DNA of 5,835 nucleotides, taken from Acidobacteriota bacterium (GTDB lineage: Bacteria > Acidobacteriota > Terriglobia > Versatilivoradales > Versatilivoraceae). The notes below the pieces were generated by a model that was not told the DNA's origin, did not search any database, and saw only the letters and a program-made list of their open reading frames with translations. The DNA lies in assembly GCA_026706225.1 (NCBI GenBank), contig JAPOZE010000038.1, positions 1 to 5,835 on the forward strand, in the 5' to 3' direction. Shown here one piece after another: positions 1-5,783 of the stretch (positions are counted from its first letter, which is position 1; each line of letters begins with the position of its first letter). The position numbers and the translations under genes are program-made.

Positions 1-335
1 CAGCTTGCCATCCCGCTCGACGGTCCCGCAGGAAGAGTCTCCGGGGTCGAACGAACGCAAGACTCGGTCCGCCAACGTCCCGAATGGTCCAGTAGATTCC
101 GGTTCAAATAGAGGGATACAATGGGGGGAGTGAAGCGGGCTGATACACAGTAAGTCTTTTATAATTAGCCTGTTACAAGAGATACAATATAGACGCGAAT
201 GCGGCGAATAGACAGCACCCGTCCCGGTACCCACTACCTCTCCAGAACCACGTTTGTCTGATATCAAACCAAGTTGCACGCACGGAAAGGGGATCTTGCC
301 GGCCCATGGCGTTTAGCTTAGCGGTGGGGCAAAAC
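1..335. other. Left-end region without a convincing gene
   Basis: This stretch lies downstream of the transhydrogenase stop. Positions about 90-270 are visibly more AT-rich than the genes, as expected of intergenic DNA. No rho-independent terminator (GC stem followed by a T-run) is visible after the stop at 336. A weak inverted repeat GTTTG/CAAAC (252-256 and 265-269) surrounds the palindrome TGATATCA (259-266). The octamer GATACAAT occurs twice (115-122 and 181-188). On the minus strand a reading frame stays open from about 312 to position 1, without an ATG. Its last 28 codons (positions 1-84) have about 82% G/C at third positions, like the real genes, so the 5' part of a leftward gene may begin near here, possibly at TTG 75-73. 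A poor promoter-like pair on the minus strand (TTGTAT 187-182, 18 nt, TATAAA 163-158) could serve it. TTCAAAT near 103-109 resembles a tRNA T-loop, but no flanking stem pairs. Confidence 0.45.
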
Positions 336-1613
336 CTACCAGGCCGTCAGCGCCTCTTCGAAGATTCTGGTCAGGTCCTCTCGGGAGGCGGGTCGGGGCG
401 AGAGCTTGGTGACACGGTGTTGGGGAAGGGTGCCTTCCACCAGGCCGGGGATATCCTGAGAGGTGTAGCCGAGTCCACGCAAGCCGTTGGGGAGCTTCGG
501 CCGCTGCATGATGGCGACAGGCCGGTCGGACAGGATCTTGCCGGCGTCGGCCGGCGATTTGCCGGAGGTATCGGCGCCCAGAATGGCGGCGGCTTCCAGG
601 TGCCTTTCCGGGCAGGCCGGGGCGGTGAAACGAAATACCGCCGGAGCGTTGAGAATCACCGAGATCCCGTGGGGCACCATGGGGTGGTCCACTGAATACC
701 CGGGGGCGCGATAATCCCGGACCAGCCCCGATACCGGATAGGACATGCCGTGGGGCAGGTGGACGCCGGCATTACCGAATCCCACGCCCGCGTAGGATGC
801 CGCCAGCAGCATCTGGGCCCTCGCTTCGTCGTCGCCGGGGTCTTCCGCCGCCCGGGGCAGGTATTCCGCCACGATCCTCAGGGCTTCCAGCGACCAGACG
901 TCGCTGATGGGATTGGACCCCTGGTAGGCCGGCCTCAACACCGGGCGGTCGGGATAGGACCGCTGGGCAAACGGAATGGCCGTGTAGGATTCCAGGGCGT
1001 GGCTGAGCACATCCAGGCCGGTCGAGGCCCCCACCTCGGAGGGCATGCTGCGGGTGTTTTCCGGGTCCAGCAGACCCAGTGTCGGCTTGAGCCGGCGGTG
1101 GGCGATGCCGGTCTTGGCCCGCATGCCGCTCAGATCGAAGATGGCCACCCCGGTGGTCTCGCTGCCGGTGCCGGCGGTGGTGGGAATGGCTACCAGCGGC
1201 TTGAGGTCCCCCGGCACCGGAAGTCCCTTTCCGATGGGCGCGTTCACGTAGTCGAGAAAGTCCGCGGGGAAGGTGGAATAGAGATTGGCCGCCTTGGCCG
1301 TGTCAATGGTGGATCCTCCGCCGATGGCCACAAAGCCCTCGTATCGATCTCCCTGGGCCGCGGCGATGGCTTCCTGGATGGATCGATCGGTGGGTTCCAC
1401 CCGGACCCGGTCGAACACGGAAAAGGCGATGCCCTCGTCCTCCATGGCCTGCAGCGCTACCGTCACCGGAGGCAGATCCGTCAGACCCGGGTCGATGACC
1501 ACCAGGACCCGGCCAAGCCTCATGTCCCTCAGATCCATCCCCACTTCCCGGGTCACCCCGGGGCCGAAGCGGATGTTGGAGGTGGCCATCTGAAAACCGA
1601 TCTCCCGGCCCAT
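336..1613 (-). CDS. Hydroxyacid-oxoacid transhydrogenase (HOT, ADHFE1-type group III alcohol dehydrogenase)
   Basis: A 425-residue iron-type alcohol dehydrogenase. By known family function it oxidises 4-hydroxybutyrate to succinic semialdehyde while reducing 2-oxoglutarate to D-2-hydroxyglutarate (EC 1.1.99.24), with tightly bound nicotinamide cofactor, in the cytosol. It matches the mitochondrial enzyme ADHFE1 along its length as I remember it: the N-terminal MATSNIRFGPGVTREVGMDL, RVEPTD (71-76), LDYVNAPIGKG (120-130), RPAYQGSNPISD (227-238), VPHGISV (313-319), the segment around APACPERHLEAA (331-342), and TLPQHRVTKLSP (395-406). The dinucleotide site shows GGGS (98-101) and TTAGTGSE (145-152). 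Predicted metal ligands are D201, H205, H288 and H315. Tyr292 sits where FucO has His267; human ADHFE1 also has Tyr there, so this is a family trait. No signal peptide is seen. The ATG is fixed by AGGAG 6 nt upstream, 13 nt after the propeller stop, so it is the last gene of an operon. Residues about 360-378 fit the human protein poorly. The family is secure; the physiological substrate is inferred. Confidence 0.93.
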   Translation of the reverse strand: MGREIGFQMATSNIRFGPGVTREVGMDLRDMRLGRVLVVIDPGLTDLPPVTVALQAMEDEGIAFSVFDRVRVEPTDRSIQEAIAAAQGDRYEGFVAIGGGSTIDTAKAANLYSTFPADFLDYVNAPIGKGLPVPGDLKPLVAIPTTAGTGSETTGVAIFDLSGMRAKTGIAHRRLKPTLGLLDPENTRSMPSEVGASTGLDVLSHALESYTAIPFAQRSYPDRPVLRPAYQGSNPISDVWSLEALRIVAEYLPRAAEDPGDDEARAQMLLAASYAGVGFGNAGVHLPHGMSYPVSGLVRDYRAPGYSVDHPMVPHGISVILNAPAVFRFTAPACPERHLEAAAILGADTSGKSPADAGKILSDRPVAIMQRPKLPNGLRGLGYTSQDIPGLVEGTLPQHRVTKLSPRPASREDLTRIFEEALTAW

Positions 1614-1619
1614 GTCTGT

Positions 1620-1624
1620 CTCCT
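1620..1624 (-). promoter_or_regulatory. Ribosome binding site of the transhydrogenase gene
   Basis: AGGAG on the minus strand ends 6 nt before the ATG at 1613. It lies in the 13-nt gap after the propeller stop codon (TAA, 1629-1627). This favours the Met at 1613 over the internal Met9, which aligns with the conserved core start. The short gap suggests re-initiation by ribosomes leaving the upstream gene. Confidence 0.8.
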
Positions 1625-1626
1625 AC

Positions 1627-2823
1627 TTATCCGAAGCAAAAAAGCTGGCCATCCTGAGATCCGATGACGATCTTGCCACCGGCCACCGCCGGCGAGGCCG
1701 ACAGGGGGGCCCCGGCGTTGAACTCCCAGATCTTCTTGCCGTCCTTGAGGTCGAGCACGTAGAAGCGGCCGTCGTTGGATCCCACGTAGATCCGGTCCCC
1801 GACCGCGACCGGGGAGGAATCCACCCGCGCCCGGGTGGCGAAGGTCCAGAGGGACTCGCCGGTGGCGGCCTCGAGGCAGTGCACCTTGCGATCCCGCCCC
1901 CCCAGAACCACCCGCCCCCCGACCACGGCCGCCGAGGAATAGAAGGGGAACTGGGATTCCTTGGACTCATACCGCCACAGAACCTTGCGCTCCTTCCGGC
2001 TGACACTCACCACCTGGTTGCTGAAAGTCCCAAAGTAGGCGGCATCGCCGGCCAGGGCCGGGGAGGCGCCGGTATAGGCAATGGAGGGCACCTGGTACAG
2101 TTCCCGGCCGTCCTTGACCCGGATGGCACGAAAGATCTCGTCGCAGCCGGAGATATAGGCCACCCCGTCAGCCACGCTGGGGGTGGAATGGACGTACCCT
2201 TCGGTCATCACCTTCCACAGAAGCAGTCCCGTGTCGGCCTCCAGCGCGTAGAGGTGACTGTCGTAGGAACCGACCAGGACCCGGTCGCCCGCCAGCACCG
2301 GGGAAGACTTGATCTCCCCCTCGGTGGCAAAGGTCCAGGCGGCCTTGCCGGTGCGGACGTCGACCGCATGCAGAACCCCGTCCAGATCTCCGATGAATAC
2401 CAGCCCCTGCCCCACGCAGGGCGAGGACTCGCCGATGCCGAATTCGGCGGCCCGATAGCGCCAGAGTTCTTCACCGCTGCTCAGGCGCACCGCCAGCAGG
2501 TCGCCTGACTGCGAACCCACATAGGCCACACCGTCCACGATGGCCGCCGAGGACTCGATCGACTCGCCCACCTCCAGCGTCCAGAGCAGCTTGAGCGAAT
2601 CGGGAAGGTTCGTTTGAGAGATTCCGGTCAAGGCCGGATTCCCACGAAACTGGCTCCAGGCGCCGCCTTCCTCCGAAGATGGGCTTCCGGTGCCCTGAAC
2701 TCCGTGGGGAGACAGGCCGAGCCAGAGAATCAGTGCCAGAAGCGGCAGACCCGCCAGGACAACCGCTCTCGAGCGCTGACCCTCCCCCGGACCGAATCGC
2801 CGGCGCGGTTTCAGAAGGCCCAT
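1627..2823 (-). CDS. Membrane-anchored PQQ-like beta-propeller repeat protein (eight blades)
   Basis: A 398-residue protein. A basic N-terminus (KPRRR, residues 5-9) precedes a hydrophobic segment at about 20-38, read as an uncleaved signal anchor or signal peptide, so the rest should be outside the cytoplasm. WSQFRGNPALTG (56-67) is the entry motif common in this family. Repeats then begin near residues 91, 133, 173, 213, 253, 296, 336 and 376, about 40 residues apart. Most follow the pattern SSP-V-G-VYVGS-DG-LYALD--TG--LW. The tryptophans at 81, 121, 163, 203, 283, 326 and 366, with Tyr243 in blade four, give eight W-strands. The first pairs with the C-terminal half-repeat, predicting a Velcro-closed eight-bladed propeller. 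It is shorter than PQQ methanol/ethanol dehydrogenases (about 600 aa) and lacks haem CxxCH, so a binding, sensing or scaffold role is likelier than catalysis. The frame stays open upstream to 3468, but that extension only shadows the dehydrogenase gene. GGAGGT 6 nt before 2823 fixes the start. Substrate and partner are unknown. Confidence 0.88.
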   Translation of the reverse strand: MGLLKPRRRFGPGEGQRSRAVVLAGLPLLALILWLGLSPHGVQGTGSPSSEEGGAWSQFRGNPALTGISQTNLPDSLKLLWTLEVGESIESSAAIVDGVAYVGSQSGDLLAVRLSSGEELWRYRAAEFGIGESSPCVGQGLVFIGDLDGVLHAVDVRTGKAAWTFATEGEIKSSPVLAGDRVLVGSYDSHLYALEADTGLLLWKVMTEGYVHSTPSVADGVAYISGCDEIFRAIRVKDGRELYQVPSIAYTGASPALAGDAAYFGTFSNQVVSVSRKERKVLWRYESKESQFPFYSSAAVVGGRVVLGGRDRKVHCLEAATGESLWTFATRARVDSSPVAVGDRIYVGSNDGRFYVLDLKDGKKIWEFNAGAPLSASPAVAGGKIVIGSQDGQLFCFG

Positions 2824-3959
2824 TGGTACACCTCCAGGGCTCCCTCCCGGTCCAGCGGCCGGGGATTGAAGCGCCCGGTCCACTGGTGGGTGGCTGCTTC
2901 CGCCAATTGTCCCAGATCCTCCCTGGACACCCCCACGGCGCTGAGTCCTGACGGCATCCCGCCGCGGGCGGCCATCTCTTCCAGGCGCGTCGCCAGCGCC
3001 GGCGGCTCGCCGCCCTTGAACCCGTTTGCCCCAGCCAGATGCATCAGTTCCCGGTACCTGGACCCCACCACCGACGCGTTCCAGCGCACCACCTTGGGGA
3101 GCAGCATGGCGATGGCAACCCCGTGAGTCACCCCGTGCCGGCTCGTCAGCGGGTTGGCGCAGGCGTGGCTGGCGCCCAGCATGGAATGCTCGATGGCCAG
3201 CCCGGCAAAGTAGGCCCCCAGCAGCATGGCTCCCCTGGCTTCGAGATCTTGCGGGGCTCTCAGCACTCGCTCGTAGTTCCCCTCCAGCAACCTCCAGGCC
3301 TCCCTGGAATAGCACTCGGAGACGGCGTTGCGCCGGGTGGTGACATAGCTCTCCACCGCGTGGGAGACGGCATCGTATCCTGCCGTGGCCGTCACCTGAG
3401 CCGGTTGGGAGAGCGTCAGAGCCGGGTCCAGCAAAACCGCCCGAAAGGCGGCCTTGGGATCCCCGCAAGCCATCTTCTCATGGGAATCCGGATCGGAAAT
3501 GAGCGCGTAGCTCTGGGCCTCGCTCCCGGTGCCGGCGGTGGTGGGGATGCCGATCATGGGCAGCATGTCCTTCGAGGCCTTGCCGTATCCCCGGTAGTCC
3601 TGCATGCGGCCGCCGTTGGTGAGCAGGAAGTTGATGCCCTTGGCGCAATCCAGGGAACTGCCTCCCCCCAGTCCGATGATGGAGTCCGGACTCTGCTCGG
3701 CCGCGAACTGCCGCCCCCGTTCGACCATGTCCGCATCGGGATTGACGTCGAAGTCGTGAAAGCGCGCCGCCTCCAGCCCTGCCGCCTCGAGCGAGTCCAG
3801 GCCTTCGTCCACGTGGCCCGAGGCCTGCAAGCCGTGGTCCGCCACCAGCAGCGACCGCTTGAACCCCAGTTCAACCGATATTTCACCCAGGCGTCCGATC
3901 GTATTCAGACCGAAGAGGACCCGGGCTGTCGATTGAAAATCAAAAGGAGATAAATCCAT
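2811..3959 (-). CDS. Iron-containing (group III) alcohol dehydrogenase
   Basis: A 382-residue NAD(P)-dependent oxidoreductase of the FucO/Fe-ADH superfamily, of typical length and with no signal peptide. The N-terminal nucleotide domain has LLVADHGL (37-44); Asp41 matches the FucO aspartate that favours NAD over NADP. GGGSSLDCAKG (98-108) and PTTAGTGSE (139-147) are the diphosphate- and nicotinamide-binding signatures. In the helical domain the predicted metal ligands are D196, H200 (GYDAVSHAVESY), H265 (SHACANPL) and H279 (THGVA), with exactly the FucO 14-residue spacing between the last two. Asn269 takes the place of FucO His267. It is not a HOT protein: it lacks the HOT-specific segments and is clearly divergent from the transhydrogenase two genes downstream. 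The substrate cannot be read from sequence; a primary alcohol, diol or hydroxyacid is plausible. No Shine-Dalgarno precedes the ATG at 3959, unlike its neighbours, but there is no other reasonable start and the N-terminus fits the family. It is probably the first gene of the three-gene unit, behind a promoter at 4031-4059. Confidence 0.93.
   Translation of the reverse strand: MDLSPFDFQSTARVLFGLNTIGRLGEISVELGFKRSLLVADHGLQASGHVDEGLDSLEAAGLEAARFHDFDVNPDADMVERGRQFAAEQSPDSIIGLGGGSSLDCAKGINFLLTNGGRMQDYRGYGKASKDMLPMIGIPTTAGTGSEAQSYALISDPDSHEKMACGDPKAAFRAVLLDPALTLSQPAQVTATAGYDAVSHAVESYVTTRRNAVSECYSREAWRLLEGNYERVLRAPQDLEARGAMLLGAYFAGLAIEHSMLGASHACANPLTSRHGVTHGVAIAMLLPKVVRWNASVVGSRYRELMHLAGANGFKGGEPPALATRLEEMAARGGMPSGLSAVGVSREDLGQLAEAATHQWTGRFNPRPLDREGALEVYQWAF
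2830..2835 (-). promoter_or_regulatory. Ribosome binding site of the propeller gene, inside the dehydrogenase coding end
   Basis: GGAGGT on the minus strand lies 6 nt before the ATG at 2823. It is formed by the Leu-Glu-Val codons near the end of the dehydrogenase gene, whose TGA (2813-2811) falls after this ATG, giving a 13-nt overlap. The near-consensus site decides the propeller start against the much longer upstream open frame, and the geometry implies translational coupling. Confidence 0.85.
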
Positions 3960-4030
3960 GAAGCAAGAACGTTGGGGATTCCCTTCGGGGAAGGCGCCGG
4001 TGGACCGAATCTCGGCCGGGCCATCGCCTA

Positions 4031-4059
4031 ATTATGCGTTCTGGAGCCCGGCAAGTAAA
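4031..4059 (-). promoter_or_regulatory. Candidate sigma70-type promoter for the dehydrogenase-propeller-transhydrogenase operon
   Basis: On the minus strand a -35-like TTTACT (4059-4054; 4 of 6 to TTGACA) and a -10-like CATAAT (4036-4031; 5 of 6 to TATAAT) are separated by exactly 17 nt. They lie in the 113-nt gap between the transferase stop and the dehydrogenase start. This would place transcription start near 4024 and leave a leader of about 65 nt. No terminator is seen in the gap, so read-through from upstream is also possible. A pattern match of this size can occur by chance, though it is the best in the window and stands out from GC-rich surroundings. Confidence 0.5.
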
Positions 4060-4072
4060 GTCTGCGGAGTCC

Positions 4073-5755
4073 TCAATACCCTGCCGCCTGGCCGTCCTTT
4101 CGCGACTCGGAAGCGCCTCGATAGACCCGGCCCGCCGGATCGAACCCGATCGCCTGGTAGCCCCCGAAGGGACCCGCGTTCCGGGTGACCCGATGACCCC
4201 GTCGAACCAGTCCATCCACCGAGTCTGCGGAATATCCCCTCTCCAGCTCTACCACCCCGCCATCGGTCATGCGGTCGCCGGTCGGCGAGGAGGATCCGTC
4301 GTGGTTGATGCGCGGGGCATCCCCGGCTTCCTGCAGGTTCATGCCGAAGTCGATCAGGTTCAGAAGCACTTGAACGTGGCCCAGGGCCTGGAAGTCGCCC
4401 CCCATCACGCCAAAGCTGAGGAAAGCCTCGCCGTTCCGGGTCACGAATCCGGGAATGATGGTGTGGAAGGGCCGCTTGTGGGGTGCGTAGCCGTTGAAAT
4501 GGCCCTCCTCCAGGGTGAACAGCTCGCCCCGGTTCTGCAGCATGAAGCCCAATCCCGGAGGAGTCATTCCCGACCCCATGCCCTTGAAGTTGCTCTGAAT
4601 GAAGGACGCCATGTTCCCTGCCGAGTCGGCCGTCGTCAGGTAGACGGTGTCTCCGGCGCCGAGGGCCGGGTTGCCGGCATCGAAGCTCTTCCCCGCCTGC
4701 CGGGAGTCCAGCAACTTGCGGCGCCGGCCGGCATAGGCTTTCGAAATCAACCGGCGGACCGGAATCCGGTTGAAGTCCGGATCGGCGTAATATCGGGCGC
4801 GATCTTCGAAAACCAGCTTCTTGGCCTCCACGAAATGGTGGATGTGGTCGGTGGAGCCGAAGCCCATGGAGGCGATGTCCCAGGCCTCCAGCAGATTCAG
4901 CATCTGCAGCACGGCGATGCCCTGTCCATTGGGAGGGAGTTGCCAGACCCGGTACCCCCGGTAATCGGTGGCCACCGGCTCCACCCATTCCGGGCGATGG
5001 TCGGCCAGATCCCTGGCGCTCAGAAATCCTCCCAATCCCTTGAAATAGGCCTCGATTCTCCGGGGGATTTCTCCCTGGTAGAACGCGTCCCTGCCCGATC
5101 GTGCAATCGTTTCCAGGGTTGCCGCCAGGTGGGGATTGGCGAAGACCTCTCCCGTCCGGGGAGCCCGGCCCTGCAGGGTGAAGGTCTCCAGGAAGCCGGG
5201 CCACTCTCGGTGGATCCCCACGCTTGACTCCCAGTCCCTGGCAATGACCTCCGAGACCGGAAATCCCCGGCGAGCATATTCAATGGCCGGAGCCAGCAAC
5301 TGCTCCATGGGCAGCCTCCCAAAGCGACCGTGGAGTGCGTACCATCCGTCCACGCATCCCGGTACGGAAACCGAGAGCGGCCCCCGGGAAGGCAGCCGGC
5401 TCAGTCCTCGCCGCTTCAGTTCCGCCAACTCCAGGGAATAGGGAGAGCGGCCGCTGCCGTTGAGGCCGGACAGGCACCTGCTATCGGCATCCCAGACCAG
5501 GGCGAAAAGGTCTCCCCCGATCCCGCAAGAGACCGGCTCCACCAGCCCCAGCATCGCATTGGCCGCCATAGCGGCCAATGCGGCGGTTCCCCCTTTTCTG
5601 AGCATATCGACGGCCACCTGGGTGGCCAGAGGCTGGCTGGTGGCGGCCATGCCGTCGCGGGCCAGAACCTCGGAGCGGGTGGCCCACCTCCTGCCTGCCA
5701 CCGCCACCTGCTGGCCTCCAAAGAGTGAAACGTCGGTCCCGGATCCCGAATCCAT
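4073..5755 (-). CDS. Gamma-glutamyltransferase family protein (YwrD-like Ntn-hydrolase proenzyme)
   Basis: A 560-residue N-terminal-nucleophile hydrolase that should self-cleave and then hydrolyse or transfer the gamma-glutamyl group of glutathione-like substrates. The start of the mature fold shows GMAATSQPLAT (35-45) and SCGIGGDLF (76-84). NGSGRSP (99-105) carries Arg103, the likely counterpart of the substrate-carboxylate arginine. Cleavage is predicted before Thr370 in GAGDTVYLTTAD, giving chains of about 369 and 191 residues. GVMGGDFQ supplies the Gly452-Gly453 oxyanion pair. PHKRPFHTIIPGF (426-438) is typical of the lidless branch: the loop before it is about ten residues shorter than in E. 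coli Ggt. No signal peptide is present, so unlike E. coli Ggt it should be cytoplasmic, as YwrD-type proteins are. The ATG at 5755 has GAGGTG just upstream and is preferred; an in-frame TTG at 5770 would add five residues without a good site. Related acylases (cephalosporin acylase) are an alternative, so substrate is uncertain. Confidence 0.92.
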   Translation of the reverse strand: MDSGSGTDVSLFGGQQVAVAGRRWATRSEVLARDGMAATSQPLATQVAVDMLRKGGTAALAAMAANAMLGLVEPVSCGIGGDLFALVWDADSRCLSGLNGSGRSPYSLELAELKRRGLSRLPSRGPLSVSVPGCVDGWYALHGRFGRLPMEQLLAPAIEYARRGFPVSEVIARDWESSVGIHREWPGFLETFTLQGRAPRTGEVFANPHLAATLETIARSGRDAFYQGEIPRRIEAYFKGLGGFLSARDLADHRPEWVEPVATDYRGYRVWQLPPNGQGIAVLQMLNLLEAWDIASMGFGSTDHIHHFVEAKKLVFEDRARYYADPDFNRIPVRRLISKAYAGRRRKLLDSRQAGKSFDAGNPALGAGDTVYLTTADSAGNMASFIQSNFKGMGSGMTPPGLGFMLQNRGELFTLEEGHFNGYAPHKRPFHTIIPGFVTRNGEAFLSFGVMGGDFQALGHVQVLLNLIDFGMNLQEAGDAPRINHDGSSSPTGDRMTDGGVVELERGYSADSVDGLVRRGHRVTRNAGPFGGYQAIGFDPAGRVYRGASESRKDGQAAGY

Positions 5756-5758
5756 GGT

Positions 5759-5764
5759 CACCTC
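5759..5764 (-). promoter_or_regulatory. Ribosome binding site of the gamma-glutamyltransferase gene
   Basis: GAGGTG on the minus strand ends 3 nt before the ATG at 5755. Spacing is slightly short, but complementarity to the 16S tail is good. The competing TTG at 5770 has no comparable purine run upstream, and this site would then fall inside its coding sequence. This is the reason for choosing 5755. Confidence 0.6.
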
Positions 5765-5783
5765 GCACAATGAACGGTTGCCA

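Noticed and set aside
99..115. GGTTCAAAT resembling a tRNA T-arm
   Set aside because: Flanking bases cannot form the 5-bp T-stem, and no acceptor, D or anticodon arms are found upstream.
115..188. Octamer GATACAAT repeated at 115-122 and 181-188 as an operator pair
   Set aside because: Two copies of 8 nt in AT-rich DNA, 66 nt apart with no further similarity, are too weak to call a binding site.
750..1667. Plus-strand open frame of 305 codons opposite the transhydrogenase; similar ones at 1612-2508 and 3039-3953
   Set aside because: Same cause: antisense shadows of strongly biased genes. Their peptides are rich in Gly, His and Arg and have no domain-like pattern.
2824..3468. Upstream open extension of the propeller frame, which would make a 613-aa protein
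   Set aside because: It overlaps the dehydrogenase gene in another frame, its peptide has no fold-like features, and GGAGGT plus an anchor-like N-terminus mark the start at 2823.
1158..3545. A 27-nt near-perfect direct repeat (26 of 27) at 1158-1184 and 3519-3545
   Set aside because: It encodes the conserved TTAGTGSE cofactor motif in both dehydrogenases with the same codons. Shared ancestry and codon bias explain it; no mobile-element context is present.
3974..3996. TTCCC-TTCG-GGGAA hairpin with UUCG loop on the plus strand as a terminator
   Set aside because: The stem is only 5 bp, has no following T-run, and the stable UUCG form is on the strand without genes.
4034..5227. Long plus-strand open frame (397 codons) opposite the transferase gene
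   Set aside because: GC-rich codon bias removes stops from antisense frames. The opposite strand encodes a clear full-length family member, and the antisense peptide shows no recognisable motif.
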